This document shows positions 18,655 to 27,763 of a stretch of 64,000 bases of DNA, piece after piece. How positions within the stretch are numbered: the first letter of the stretch is position 1; each line of letters opens with the position of its first letter. Made by a program: the position numbers and the translations under genes. Origin of the DNA: Prochlorococcus sp. AG-402-M18 (GTDB lineage: Bacteria; Cyanobacteriota; Cyanobacteriia; PCC-6307; Cyanobiaceae). The notes beneath the pieces are model-generated. The model saw only the letters and a list, made by a program, of their open reading frames with translations. It was not told the DNA's origin and searched no databases. Location of the stretch: the NCBI GenBank assembly GCA_003216595.1, contig QCIQ01000001.1:124001-188000 (forward strand), given 5' to 3'.

Positions 18655-20541
18655 ATGCGTCTGAGCCAGTTAAGTCATCCGAATGAGCTTCATGGCTTAG
18701 CCATAAGTGAATTGGAAGATGTTGCTTGCCAAATCAGGGAAAGGCATCTTCAAGTAGTTTCTACTAGTGGTGGCCACTTAGGTCCAGGTCTTGGTGTTGT
18801 TGAGTTAACAATTGCTCTTTATCAGACCTTAGATTTAGATTTAGATAAAGTTATTTGGGATGTTGGACATCAAGCTTACCCACATAAGTTGTTAACAGGA
18901 AGATACGGAAGATTTGACTCTCTTAGGCAGCAAAAAGGGGTCGCTGGTTACCTAAAAAGATCAGAAAGTAAATTTGATCATTTTGGAGCAGGTCATGCGA
19001 GTACATCAATTTCTGCTGCTCTTGGTATGGCGCTTGCTAGAGACAGAAAAGGTGAAGACTATAAATGTGTAGCAGTTATCGGTGATGGGGCTTTGACAGG
19101 TGGAATGGCCTTAGAAGCTATAAATCATGCTGGACACTTACCAAAAACACCACTTTTGGTTGTTTTAAATGACAATGACATGTCAATTTCTCCACCTGTT
19201 GGTGCATTATCGACATATTTAAATCGAATGCGTCATAGTCCCCCTGTTCAATTCATATCGGACAGTGTCCAAGAAAGTGTTAAAAATCTTCCATTTATGG
19301 GAGATGCTATCCAAGAGGAATTTAAATCTCTTACTGGTAGCGTTAGACGTTTAGCAGTTCCAAGTGTTGGTGCTGTTTTTGAGGAGTTGGGCTTTACTTA
19401 TATGGGCCCTGTGGATGGCCATGATATTTCTGAACTGACTAGGACATTTAATGCTGCGCATAAAGTTGGCGGACCTGTAATGGTCCACGTGGCTACTACA
19501 AAGGGTAAAGGTTATCCATATGCTGAGGCTGATCAGGTTGGTTATCATGCACAGTCTTCTTTTGATTTGACGACAGGAAAATCTATTCCTTCTAAAACAC
19601 CTAAACCTCCAAGTTTTAGTAAGGTTTTTGGTCAAACATTAGTAAAGCTTTGCGAGCAAGACAGCAAGATTGTTGGGATTACTGCGGCGATGGCTGAAGG
19701 TACTGCATTAAATCTTTTAGAGAAAGCTATTCCAGATCAATATGTAGATGTTGGTATTGCTGAACAACATGCTGTAACTCTCGCTGGTGGAATGGCTTGC
19801 GAAGGCATCAAACCAGTTGTAGCTATTTATAGTACTTTCTTGCAAAGAGCATATGATCAGTTGATTCATGATATTGGAATACAGAATTTACCTGTAACTT
19901 TTGTATTAGATAGGGCTGGAATTGTTGGAGCTGATGGTCCAACTCATCAAGGACAATATGACATTAGTTATTTAAGATGTGTCCCTAACTTTACTGTTAT
20001 GGCTCCAAAAGATGAGTCTGAATTACAGCAAATGTTAGTTACATGTATTAATCACAATGGTCCTTCAGCTTTAAGAATTCCTAGAGGCTCTGGAGAAGGA
20101 GCAGCGTTGATGGAGGAAGGATGGGAGTCTCTCGAAATTGGTAAAGCCGAGATAATAGAAGAAGGCGATAATTTATTAATAATTGGTTATGGCTCTATGG
20201 TTTGCCCTGCAATTAAAACAGCTGCAATACTTAAAGAGTATGGTGTAAATAGCACTGTTATTAATGCTCGCTTTATAAGGCCATTAGATGAGGAAACTAT
20301 TCATAATGCAGCTAAAAGGATTGGTAAAGTAGTAACAATGGAAGAAGGAACATTGCTGGGCGGTTTTGGATCAGCAGTTGTTGAATCATTTAATGATAAT
20401 GATATTTTTGTACCTACATTAAGAATTGGTATACCAGATCAATTAGTAGATCATGCAACTCCACAACAAAGTAAAGAATCCCTTGGTCTAACACCAGAAA
20501 TCATGGCTGATAAAATTAAAAATAAATTTAATTTTACTTAA
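18655..20541 (+). CDS. dxs: 1-deoxy-D-xylulose-5-phosphate synthase
   Basis: Dxs condenses pyruvate and glyceraldehyde 3-phosphate, using thiamine diphosphate, to start the MEP pathway that supplies carotenoids, the phytol tail and quinones. The protein is 628 residues. [15 protein letters not shown], the ThDP motif [18 protein letters not shown] and [13 protein letters not shown] lie in the N-terminal domain. The pyrimidine domain has GIAEQHAV and the transketolase C domain ends the protein. A short leader with GGAGAGA lies before the ATG. A strong hairpin terminator follows the stop at once. Confidence 0.97.
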   Translation: MRLSQLSHPNELHGLAISELEDVACQIRERHLQVVSTSGGHLGPGLGVVELTIALYQTLDLDLDKVIWDVGHQAYPHKLLTGRYGRFDSLRQQKGVAGYLKRSESKFDHFGAGHASTSISAALGMALARDRKGEDYKCVAVIGDGALTGGMALEAINHAGHLPKTPLLVVLNDNDMSISPPVGALSTYLNRMRHSPPVQFISDSVQESVKNLPFMGDAIQEEFKSLTGSVRRLAVPSVGAVFEELGFTYMGPVDGHDISELTRTFNAAHKVGGPVMVHVATTKGKGYPYAEADQVGYHAQSSFDLTTGKSIPSKTPKPPSFSKVFGQTLVKLCEQDSKIVGITAAMAEGTALNLLEKAIPDQYVDVGIAEQHAVTLAGGMACEGIKPVVAIYSTFLQRAYDQLIHDIGIQNLPVTFVLDRAGIVGADGPTHQGQYDISYLRCVPNFTVMAPKDESELQQMLVTCINHNGPSALRIPRGSGEGAALMEEGWESLEIGKAEIIEEGDNLLIIGYGSMVCPAIKTAAILKEYGVNSTVINARFIRPLDEETIHNAAKRIGKVVTMEEGTLLGGFGSAVVESFNDNDIFVPTLRIGIPDQLVDHATPQQSKESLGLTPEIMADKIKNKFNFT

Positions 20542-20554
20542 TTACATATAATAA

Positions 20555-20588
20555 AAAAAAGGACTGTTGATATCAACAGTCCTTTTTT
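20555..20588. terminator. Bidirectional intrinsic terminator between dxs and psaK
   Basis: A perfect 34-bp palindrome consists of an A6 tract, GGACTGTTGAT and its complement, then a T6 tract. The 11-bp G/C-containing core flanked by A and T runs works as a Rho-independent terminator on both strands. It lies 14 bp after the dxs stop and 37 bp after the psaK stop on the other strand. Confidence 0.9.
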
Positions 20589-20624
20589 ATTATTATTTTA
20601 TTTAATTGTTTTTTGTAATTCTTT

Positions 20625-20885
20625 TTATAAAACTCCTCTAGCCGCAAGCCCCAAAATTGAGCCTATTCCCAAAACATGACCTAAGCAGTTTGCAGCAACA
20701 AAAGAACCATGACTTAGTCCACCATAAAACTGAGCATTAGGCATTGGAAAACCTTCGTTTGGCTTTTCAATATTTGATCTCGCTATGGCATAAGCAAGCA
20801 AATTGCAAATGATCATCACAACGGCACATTTTGGAGACCACTGAAATGTCACTGGATCAGCAGCTGCTAATAATGTTGTGAACAT
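20625..20885 (-). CDS. psaK: Photosystem I reaction centre subunit PsaK
   Basis: PsaK is a peripheral two-helix subunit of photosystem I that binds chlorophyll and carotenoid at the edge of the complex. The 86-residue protein has a short N-terminus (MFTTLLAAADPVTFQWSP), a first helix with CAVVMIICNLLAYAIAR and a loop with KPNEGFPMPNAQF. A second helix with GSFVAANCLGHVLGIGSI follows. Length and helix order match the family. It ends the leftward psaK-DUF3593-DUF2499-peroxiredoxin series and is closed by the shared terminator. A TTGACG and a GATAAT 20 bp apart lie upstream of the ATG, slightly too far apart for a standard promoter. Confidence 0.95.
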   Translation of the reverse strand: MFTTLLAAADPVTFQWSPKCAVVMIICNLLAYAIARSNIEKPNEGFPMPNAQFYGGLSHGSFVAANCLGHVLGIGSILGLAARGVL

Positions 20886-20955
20886 CTTTTATCCCTATTG
20901 AATAATTTCATTATCGACCATAAAGAATGCTTTTGCGTCAAATGTTACTTACCTC

Positions 20956-21300
20956 TTAAGAGTTTTTTACTTCCGTTTTAGTTTTGATCGACTGCAACAT
21001 CAAAACAAAACCGTAAAGAACAAATGCATCGCTAATCGTTAAAAACGATTCTGCTAGTCCGTGAAGTAAATCTACATTTGTTAATTCATCCCCAAAATAA
21101 ATCTTTGCGATTATTGCAAAAACTATCGTCATTAATACAAATAAGAGAGTTAACTTAAAACCTAAAAATGATATTTTTGGGATTACTTTTGTTTTGCCTG
21201 CGTAACGCAGGAATACTAGATAAGGAACTAGTGAAAGGATGAAAAATGGACTAGGATCAATTCTTGCAATTGACTCAAGACTAAGAATTGAAATATTCAT
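20956..21300 (-). CDS. DUF3593-family membrane protein
   Basis: This 114-residue hydrophobic protein has about three membrane spans (about 17-32, 47-70 and 84-107). It fits the DUF3593 family found in cyanobacteria and plastids, which is normally next to DUF2499. The ATG overlaps the upstream DUF2499 stop by 4 bp, so the two are translationally coupled. No catalytic residues are visible and the function is unknown. The constant pairing suggests a two-protein membrane complex (inference). Confidence 0.8.
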   Translation of the reverse strand: MNISILSLESIARIDPSPFFILSLVPYLVFLRYAGKTKVIPKISFLGFKLTLLFVLMTIVFAIIAKIYFGDELTNVDLLHGLAESFLTISDAFVLYGFVLMLQSIKTKTEVKNS

Positions 21301-21605
21301 TTGTTTGGTTGCGAAGACTCAGATATAAACAAGTTCCAGGCAGCAAATGCGAGACAGATATTTCCTATAGTTGTAAGAGCTGCCTGTAGAACAACTAACC
21401 CTTTTAATTCAACACTGTTGTCAAATATATGCCAAGTGATTGCGGCCATAGCACTTGCTAAATTTGGCAACATTGCTAAGGCAAAATAACCCAAAGCTTT
21501 GTTATTGGATATTGATGAAATATAGTCAATTATTATTATTGCAATCACCCACTCAAAAAGAGTTGCAATATGTATAAACCATGTTCCTAACGAAAGTTCA
21601 TGCAT
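21297..21605 (-). CDS. DUF2499-family membrane protein
   Basis: The 102-residue protein starts MHELSLGTWFIHIATLFEWV and has about three spans (about 12-30, 38-58 and 72-92). The conserved-looking WFIH...FEW, LPNLASAMAAITWH and the NS-containing loop match the DUF2499 family of cyanobacteria and plastids. It overlaps the peroxiredoxin gene by 8 bp at its start and the DUF3593 gene by 4 bp at its end, so it is in a tight operon. Function unknown. Confidence 0.8.
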   Translation of the reverse strand: MHELSLGTWFIHIATLFEWVIAIIIIDYISSISNNKALGYFALAMLPNLASAMAAITWHIFDNSVELKGLVVLQAALTTIGNICLAFAAWNLFISESSQPNK

Positions 21606-22152
21606 ATATTTTTTTTTGTCTAATAAGCTCTTCTAGAACTTCTTGAGCATGTCCTATGGGTTTTACTCCAATCCATTTATATACAACTATACCCTTTGGA
21701 TTGATCATAAATGTATTTCTTTTTGAGTAGGGATCCATCCATGAATCATATGATTTACTTATTTCTCCTGTTGTGTCTGAAAGCAGGGTATATCCAAGCT
21801 TTGCGGATGTACAAAATGTTTCATGTTCTTCTTCATTGTCAGCAGAGATTCCAACTATGGAGGAATTAAGTTTTTTAAACATAGAAAGATTATCTTGAAA
21901 TGCTTTGGCTTGTAATGTACAACCACTTGAGAAATCCTTAGGATAAAAATATAAAATTAACCATTCACCTGAAAAATCATCCAGAGACCATTCCTTTTGA
22001 TTTGTATTGATTTTATTGACACCATTTAATAAAAAATAAGGTGCTTTTTTACCAAGCCTAACAGAATTTATACTTGCGAATAATATTGAAGGTTTAACTA
22101 ATAAAATACTTGAAGATAAAATAAAAGATTTTATAAATTGTCTTCTTTTCAC
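21598..22152 (-). CDS. Exported peroxiredoxin (BCP/PrxQ family) with a Tat-like signal
   Basis: This thioredoxin-fold peroxidase would reduce hydrogen peroxide and organic peroxides. From the GTG at 22152 the protein is 184 residues and begins MKRRQFIKSF, a twin-arginine motif before a hydrophobic stretch (about 11-26). It therefore probably acts in the periplasm or thylakoid lumen. An in-frame TTG at 22164 would add four residues. The peroxidatic cysteine is in FYPKDFSSGCTLQAKAF. The resolving cysteine that PrxQ proteins usually carry five residues later is a lysine here. Another cysteine in ETFCTSAK may substitute. It overlaps the DUF2499 gene. Confidence 0.87.
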   Translation of the reverse strand: MKRRQFIKSFILSSSILLVKPSILFASINSVRLGKKAPYFLLNGVNKINTNQKEWSLDDFSGEWLILYFYPKDFSSGCTLQAKAFQDNLSMFKKLNSSIVGISADNEEEHETFCTSAKLGYTLLSDTTGEISKSYDSWMDPYSKRNTFMINPKGIVVYKWIGVKPIGHAQEVLEELIRQKKIYA

Positions 22153-22171
22153 TTTGATTAACAAATCAAAT

Positions 22172-22408
22172 TTAAAGTTTGTTTAAATCTACCCCTAATG
22201 CTTTGGCATACTTTCCTAAACCCTTCTTCTGAATAGTTTTTAGTGCTCTTGTCGTTACTCTTATATTGATCCATTTATTTTCTTCTTCCCACCATAATCT
22301 TCGCTGCTGCAAATTTGCTTGCTGCAATTTTTTGGTTCTAATATGGGAATGGCTGACTGACATTCCGTTGTTAGCTCTTGTGCCAGTAAGTTGGCAAACT
22401 CTAGACAT
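22172..22408 (-). CDS. rpmB: 50S ribosomal protein L28
   Basis: L28 is a small basic protein of the large ribosomal subunit. The 78-residue sequence has the usual [20 protein letters not shown] start, the [14 protein letters not shown] segment and the [13 protein letters not shown] motif. It has a single cysteine and no four-cysteine zinc site, so it appears to be the zinc-free form. It lies between htpG and the peroxiredoxin gene in the same direction. Confidence 0.95.
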   Translation of the reverse strand: MSRVCQLTGTRANNGMSVSHSHIRTKKLQQANLQQRRLWWEEENKWINIRVTTRALKTIQKKGLGKYAKALGVDLNKL

Positions 22409-22453
22409 TTTTCAAACTTAATCGTTTTTTCATTCTATCAAATGAGGTTATGT

Positions 22454-24358
22454 TTAAACGAATTTTTGCATTAATTTCCCTAATAACTCAGAATTCCTAG
22501 TTTGAAAAGCTGCGATATCTTTATTCTCAAGACCTCCAATTGACAGTTTTGCCATCTCATAAACATGGATAGCGATGTCACTTGCTAATTGGCCTTCCTC
22601 TGATTTGCTAGATCCTTCAATAACTATTGTATTGGAATTTAACTTGATTAATCCTTGAATAAGTGGATGGTTTGAATTGACGATTAAATTATGATATTCA
22701 GGTAGACCAGGAAGTTTCTGTTCCATTAATGCTGTTATATCATTAATTCTTCTCATTTGTTCTGGTAATAATATTAATGAAGGTGGAGAATTCTCACCTT
22801 TAAGGCTCTGCACTTGTACGCTTACTTTTTCATTTTTTAGAGCTGAGCTAATCATCTTTTTAAGTGTTTCTGACTTTGTATTACCATCTTTATCTGCGAT
22901 TTCAGGAGAATCATCTTTTATACTTTCATCAAGCTCGGAGTCAACTCTGACAAAATTTATCTCTTTATTTTTTTCTTCTAACCAAGGAATAAATTGGGTA
23001 TCAATAACAGTATCAAGTTTTAAAACTTCTTTGCCTTGCGAAGTCCACATGTTGAGTGCTGTTGATTGAGAGACTTCATCCGTGGAATATAAAACCTTTT
23101 TGTTCTCATCAGTTAGCCTATTCTTATAACCATCAAGTGTGGTAAAAGTCTTTGATCCAGATTTTATTAGTTCGTTAGTGCCATCAATATCTGTTGATGT
23201 GTTTTTTGTTGTTGAATATAAAATTATCTCTTGTACTTGCTCAGAAAATTTCTCATCTTCCATAGCTCCTATTTTTATAAAGGGTGATATAGAGTCCCAA
23301 ATATCAGCATAAAATTGCGTTTCATCTTTCTTTAATGTTTTAAGCTTATCGGCTAACTTCTTTGCAATAAAGTTGCCGATAGACTTAACTCTTCTGTCTG
23401 ATTGTAATGCACTTCTACTGACATTTAACGGAATGTCCGGTGAATCTATTACTCCCCTCAGAGGTAGCAAGTATCTAGGAACAATTTCTTTAATTGAGTC
23501 GCTAACAAAGACCTGATTACAGAACAGTTTGATTTCACCACTTTCCCAGTCGGCTCTTCCACTTATCTTAGGGAAATATAATATCCCTTGCAAATTATAT
23601 GGATAGTCAGTGTTTAGGTGAACCCATAAAAGTGGATCTCCTTGAAAGGGGTAGAGATATTTATAGAGTTCAATATAATCTTCGTCTTTAAGATTTTGTT
23701 TGCTTTCTCTCCATGGTGGATTCATTTTGTTGATAATTTCTTCTTCAAGCGAGATTTCAATAGGCATGAAATCACAATATTTCTTTATTAATGTTTTAAT
23801 TCTGCTTGGTTCAATGTATTCAATTTCTTCTTCCATTAAATGTAAAATTATATCTGTACCTATTTCTTGTTTATTTGATTCATTAAGTGAATATTGAGGT
23901 GAACCATTACATTTCCATTTAATAGCCTCTGAATCTTTTGTTGCTGATTTTGTTATTATTTCAACTTCATCTGCAACCATAAAACTTGAATAAAATCCGA
24001 GTCCAAAATGTCCTATAAATCCATCATCGGGTTGTTTATATTTTTCAAGAAATTCTTCTGCACTTGAAAAAGCTACTTGATTAATATATTTCTTAATTTC
24101 ATCACTAGTCATTCCAATACCATTGTCACTAATGGTCAATGTCTTTTTTTCTCTGTCAATTGAGATTTTTATTTTTTCATTTTCAGCTGCGTCGCAATCA
24201 CCTGCAAAGGCAGCCATTTTTCTTTTTTTGATTGCATCTACGGAGTTACTTATAAGCTCTCTAATGAATATTTCATGATCTGAGTAGACTGCTTTTTTTA
24301 TTATTGGAAATATATTTTCTGTGTGAATAAGAATAGTTCCTTCTTCTTTAACAGGCAT
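22454..24358 (-). CDS. htpG: Molecular chaperone HtpG (Hsp90)
   Basis: HtpG is the bacterial Hsp90, an ATP-dependent dimeric chaperone; in cyanobacteria it supports heat and light-stress tolerance. The 634-residue protein has the GHKL ATP site with ELISNSVDAI, DNGIGM and GHFGLGFYSSFMVAD in the first 125 residues. The middle domain includes the catalytic arginine region LNVSRSALQSD, and a C-terminal dimerisation domain follows. No charged eukaryote-type linker is present, as expected. It is read leftward before rpmB. Confidence 0.96.
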   Translation of the reverse strand: MPVKEEGTILIHTENIFPIIKKAVYSDHEIFIRELISNSVDAIKKRKMAAFAGDCDAAENEKIKISIDREKKTLTISDNGIGMTSDEIKKYINQVAFSSAEEFLEKYKQPDDGFIGHFGLGFYSSFMVADEVEIITKSATKDSEAIKWKCNGSPQYSLNESNKQEIGTDIILHLMEEEIEYIEPSRIKTLIKKYCDFMPIEISLEEEIINKMNPPWRESKQNLKDEDYIELYKYLYPFQGDPLLWVHLNTDYPYNLQGILYFPKISGRADWESGEIKLFCNQVFVSDSIKEIVPRYLLPLRGVIDSPDIPLNVSRSALQSDRRVKSIGNFIAKKLADKLKTLKKDETQFYADIWDSISPFIKIGAMEDEKFSEQVQEIILYSTTKNTSTDIDGTNELIKSGSKTFTTLDGYKNRLTDENKKVLYSTDEVSQSTALNMWTSQGKEVLKLDTVIDTQFIPWLEEKNKEINFVRVDSELDESIKDDSPEIADKDGNTKSETLKKMISSALKNEKVSVQVQSLKGENSPPSLILLPEQMRRINDITALMEQKLPGLPEYHNLIVNSNHPLIQGLIKLNSNTIVIEGSSKSEEGQLASDIAIHVYEMAKLSIGGLENKDIAAFQTRNSELLGKLMQKFV

Positions 24359-24492
24359 GACTTATCAAAGTTTCTATTATCATAGCGATACAAATTTTAT
24401 TTAGGCGTTAAACGCAGAAGTATTATAGATTACGGCTCAATAGTTTCCAATCCCTGACAATTATTAAAATAGATAAAGTTAATTTATTTATA

Positions 24493-25668
24493 TCAATCTA
24501 TCCATTCAATTTTAGTGCATCTATTTGATTTTAAAAGTTGATTTGATGCATCATTACTCTTAAGAGGTTCATGTGAAATTACAGAAATAATTCCCTTGTT
24601 ATGCCACTCCTTTTGTTGTTTTAATGCTTTATACAAACTTGCACTTTGCTTGTATGCTATTAATACTTTTTCATTATTACATTTTATATCTTCGTTTGAG
24701 GAAACTAATTCCCTGATTTTATCAATGCTAATACTGAACCCAATTCCGTAGCAATTATGATCGCTAGTACTAAATTTCTTTACTAAATTATCATATCTAC
24801 CGCCTTTAGCAATAATAACAGGAGCACTTGGGGATAATGAAACAAGTGAAAAGGTTAAACCACTATATAATTTATATTTAGTCCCTAACGTAGGGTCTAG
24901 TTGAACTTCTATCCCCTTCTCTTTAGCTAATGGTTCAATAATTGTAAATAATTCCTTTAGGTTTTCTATGTATGAATTCGATCCATAGATATCTTTTAGT
25001 TCGGTTAATATTTTTTTTGGTGTTCCTCTCATATTCAAGATCTTTTTTATAAACATTCTTTGTTCATCTTTTACATCTAGTTTATTCAATGCTATGTAAT
25101 CAAGATCGCTAAGAATATTTTTTATTTGGTCTATTCTGGATGAATCAAATGAGCTTAAAATAAGTTCCAATAGATATGTATTACCTATTAGCAATGTCAT
25201 TTTATATTGCTGATCAATTTCAATTATTTCTAATGATTCAATCAGTAGAGATAGAAGTTCAATCTCTGCATTAATTGCTTTAGTTCCTATCAATTCCACA
25301 CCGCTTTGGAATGACTCCTCGATATCAATACCACCATCAATGCTTTGATTGCATTTAAATGAAGTACCTGTCGACCAGAAACGAAGTGGCCTTTCATATT
25401 CATTAAATCTAGTTGAAGCAGCACGTACAATTGACGCTGTTATTTCTGGTCTTAATCCAAGCGCTTCATCAGAAACGATTTTTAGTATTTCATTGCTCGA
25501 AATTCCACCAGCTGCCATTAGTGTGTCTAGTCGTTCAATATGTGGCGGTGATATTCGCTCATATCCCCATAGTTGATATAAAGATGAAAGCTTTGAGGCA
25601 ATGAGATGGTTCTTTTTTACTTGCTGAGGATTTAAGTCGCGTGCACCCGAGGCAGGTTGCAATGTCAT
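24493..25668 (-). CDS. hisZ: ATP phosphoribosyltransferase regulatory subunit HisZ
   Basis: HisZ resembles a histidyl-tRNA synthetase catalytic core but serves as the regulatory partner of short-form HisG in histidine synthesis. The 391-residue protein starts with GARDLNPQQV and the class II motif 2 region LRPEITASIVRAASTRF. It has YDNLVKKF and GIGFSISIDKI near the end. It lacks the C-terminal anticodon-binding domain of a true synthetase and its histidine-binding motifs are weak, which supports HisZ over HisS. It is followed by htpG and preceded by the inositol-phosphatase-like gene. Confidence 0.88.
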   Translation of the reverse strand: MTLQPASGARDLNPQQVKKNHLIASKLSSLYQLWGYERISPPHIERLDTLMAAGGISSNEILKIVSDEALGLRPEITASIVRAASTRFNEYERPLRFWSTGTSFKCNQSIDGGIDIEESFQSGVELIGTKAINAEIELLSLLIESLEIIEIDQQYKMTLLIGNTYLLELILSSFDSSRIDQIKNILSDLDYIALNKLDVKDEQRMFIKKILNMRGTPKKILTELKDIYGSNSYIENLKELFTIIEPLAKEKGIEVQLDPTLGTKYKLYSGLTFSLVSLSPSAPVIIAKGGRYDNLVKKFSTSDHNCYGIGFSISIDKIRELVSSNEDIKCNNEKVLIAYKQSASLYKALKQQKEWHNKGIISVISHEPLKSNDASNQLLKSNRCTKIEWID

Positions 25669-25710
25669 TATTTGAATCTTTTTATTACTTAAGGATCACA
25701 TAAATTAGGA

Positions 25711-26577
25711 CTATTTTCCACCATAAGAGTTAGGAGTTAATGGCCTAATTTTCTTAAGTTCTTTTATAAGCTCATTTTGTATCTCCTGATTACAGGCAAG
25801 AATTCGGCCGGTATTGAGATCGAAATCTCCGGAAGGATAGTTCGAGACTATTCCACCTGCCATTTCAACTAGTGGAACTCCTGCTGCCATATCCCATTTT
25901 GAAAGTCCGCGTTCCCAAAAACCATCCACTTTCCCAGAGGCTACAAATGCTAGATCTAACGCGGCTGCTCCTCCTCTTCTGACTCCATGGGTACGATGTG
26001 TTAGCCAACAAAATTCTGAATAATTGTTATCTATTACATCTCGTCTGTCATATGCGAATCCAGTAACTAAGAGTGACTCAGATAAGGAATTTGTATCAGT
26101 GACATTTATTTTTTCACCATTACAAAATGATCCATGATCTGGAGAGGCATAATAAATTTCATTTAAAGAAGGTACTGATATTGCACCCAAAATTGGATTG
26201 TTATTCCAAATTAAACCTATTGAAGTTGCAAAAAATGGATATCCATGGGCATAGTTTGTTGTTCCATCAAGAGGGTCTATACACCATTTTAATTCTGCAT
26301 CTTTTAACTTATGTCCACTTTCTTCTGCAAGAATAGAAATGTTAGGAGTCTCTTCTTCTAAATAATTTATTATTATCTTTTCACATTCTATATCTGCATT
26401 AGTAACAAGGTCTCCAGAAGTTCCCTTACATTTTATAGTTTTAATCCTGCCATAATTATTCATTAGCGAGGCTCCGCCTTCTTCTGCGGCTTTCTTTGCA
26501 ATTTCTAATAATTTATTAATTTCATCTTTAGTTAGGCCTGAATCCAAAGCTGCAGTTTTACAGGAAGGTATATTCAT
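25711..26577 (-). CDS. Inositol monophosphatase family protein
   Basis: The 288-residue lithium-sensitive phosphatase fold carries the metal-binding motifs ILAEESG (about 98-104), WCIDPLDGTTNYAHGYPF (about 112-129) and the C-terminal KWDMAAGVPLVEMAGG. These are the three acidic metal sites of IMPase-like enzymes. Substrates in this family include inositol phosphate, histidinol phosphate and sugar phosphates. The placement next to hisZ could hint at a histidinol-phosphatase role, but the sequence does not decide it. It is read leftward from an ATG. Confidence 0.88.
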   Translation of the reverse strand: MNIPSCKTAALDSGLTKDEINKLLEIAKKAAEEGGASLMNNYGRIKTIKCKGTSGDLVTNADIECEKIIINYLEEETPNISILAEESGHKLKDAELKWCIDPLDGTTNYAHGYPFFATSIGLIWNNNPILGAISVPSLNEIYYASPDHGSFCNGEKINVTDTNSLSESLLVTGFAYDRRDVIDNNYSEFCWLTHRTHGVRRGGAAALDLAFVASGKVDGFWERGLSKWDMAAGVPLVEMAGGIVSNYPSGDFDLNTGRILACNQEIQNELIKELKKIRPLTPNSYGGK

Positions 26578-26722
26578 GACTATTGTTTCTATTTATAATA
26601 ATCATCTAGTATTGGAAGAGTCTATTTATCTTTAAATCAATTTATTCTCATTAATAAAAATAATGATTACTGGGACCTTGTTGTTAAAAAATATTTAACA
26701 AATAAATCAGACACTTAAGTTT

Positions 26723-26785
26723 TTAACAAGACCTCTCTTGTGGTATATATTTAAATTCAGCAATGTGAAAAGCATTTCATTGCTG
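26723..26785 (+). promoter_or_regulatory. tRNA-Ser promoter and leader stem-loop
   Basis: TTAACA at 26723-26728 and TATATT at 26746-26751 are separated by 17 bp, a standard housekeeping promoter. Transcription would start near 26758. There CAGCAATG (26758-26765) and CATTGCTG (26778-26785) form a perfect 8-bp stem with a 12-base loop. The stem ends 6 bases before the tRNA, so the leader would fold just upstream of the RNase P cut. Confidence 0.6.
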
Positions 26786-26791
26786 CATAAA

Positions 26792-26878
26792 GGAGAGGTG
26801 GCCGAGTGGTTGAAGGCGCAGCACTGGAAATGCTGTATAGGGGCAACCCTATCGAGGGTTCGAATCCCTCTCTCTCCG
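26792..26878 (+). tRNA. tRNA-Ser (anticodon GGA)
   Basis: An 87-base tRNA folds with the acceptor stem GGAGAGG paired to TCTCTCC (a G-T at the last pair). The anticodon arm CAGCA-CTGGAAA-TGCTG gives anticodon GGA, the T arm is GAGGG-TTCGAAT-CCCTC, and there is a long variable arm as expected for class II tRNA-Ser. The discriminator is G and CCA is not encoded. It reads UCC and UCU codons. It is the only rightward gene inside a long leftward block. Confidence 0.96.
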
Positions 26879-26913
26879 TCTTTAAAGTTGTTTAAAATCA
26901 AAATATTTACTGA

Positions 26914-27741
26914 TTAGCCAAATTTTCCAGAAATATAGTCTTGAGTTGATTTTTGCTTAGGTGAATTGAACATATTTTTGGTTTTACTAAACTCTACTAA
27001 GAACCCAACTTTGCTTTCAAGATCTTTTCCTTCCTTTTCTGTATTAAAAAACGCTGTAAAATCACTCACCCTATTAGCTTGTTGCATATTGTGAGTAACA
27101 ATAATGATTGTAAAATTCTTCTTTAATTCATGTATTGTCTCTTCAATTTTTAAAGTAGATAATGGATCAAGTGCTGAGCATGGCTCATCCATTAAAATCA
27201 CATCGGGTTCGATTGCGATTGTCCTTGCTATACATAATCTTTGTTGTTGGCCTCCAGATAATGAATAGCCACTTTCGTTTAATTTATCCTTGCATTCATC
27301 CCATACAGCTGCTTTTGTAAGAGATTCCTCAACTAATTGATCCATATCTCCTCTAAAACCATTTACTCTCGCTCCGAATGCAATGTTTTCGTAAATGCTT
27401 TTTGGAAAAGGATTAGGTTGTTGAAATACCATTCCAATTCTTCTTCTAACTTCTACTGGATCTATATTTTTGGCATATATGTCTGTACCTTCAAAAATCA
27501 CACTACCTGATAATTTACAACCTTCAATTAAATCGTTCATACGATTTATTGCTCTAATAACTGTTGATTTTCCACACCCAGATGGTCCAATAAATGAGGT
27601 AACTTGATTTTTTTTTATATCGCAGAAGATATTTTTAACAGCAACTGAACTTCCATATTTTATTGAAACATTTTCTAAGGAAATAGAAATGGAGGAGTTA
27701 GTTATTGATTTTTTGTTATTTTGACTTAATTTATAAATCAT
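26914..27741 (-). CDS. pstB: Phosphate ABC transporter ATP-binding protein PstB
   Basis: PstB powers the high-affinity phosphate importer. From the ATG at 27741 the protein is 275 residues. Walker A is GPSGCGKST, the signature is [17 protein letters not shown], and Walker B is [13 protein letters not shown] followed by the switch histidine VTHNMQQ. The frame is open to a TTG at 27792 inside pstA, but the ATG start MIYKLSQ fits the family length better and leaves a 22-bp gap to pstA. It is the last gene of pstC-pstA-pstB. Confidence 0.95.
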   Translation of the reverse strand: MIYKLSQNNKKSITNSSISISLENVSIKYGSSVAVKNIFCDIKKNQVTSFIGPSGCGKSTVIRAINRMNDLIEGCKLSGSVIFEGTDIYAKNIDPVEVRRRIGMVFQQPNPFPKSIYENIAFGARVNGFRGDMDQLVEESLTKAAVWDECKDKLNESGYSLSGGQQQRLCIARTIAIEPDVILMDEPCSALDPLSTLKIEETIHELKKNFTIIIVTHNMQQANRVSDFTAFFNTEKEGKDLESKVGFLVEFSKTKNMFNSPKQKSTQDYISGKFG

Positions 27742-27763
27742 TTTATTATTCACTATGCAATTA

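Noticed and set aside
26707..26901. 64-residue leftward ORF across tRNA-Ser
   Set aside because: It is the antisense of the tRNA gene; its GERGIRTLDR-type sequence is a well-known false protein produced by tRNA-Ser genes.
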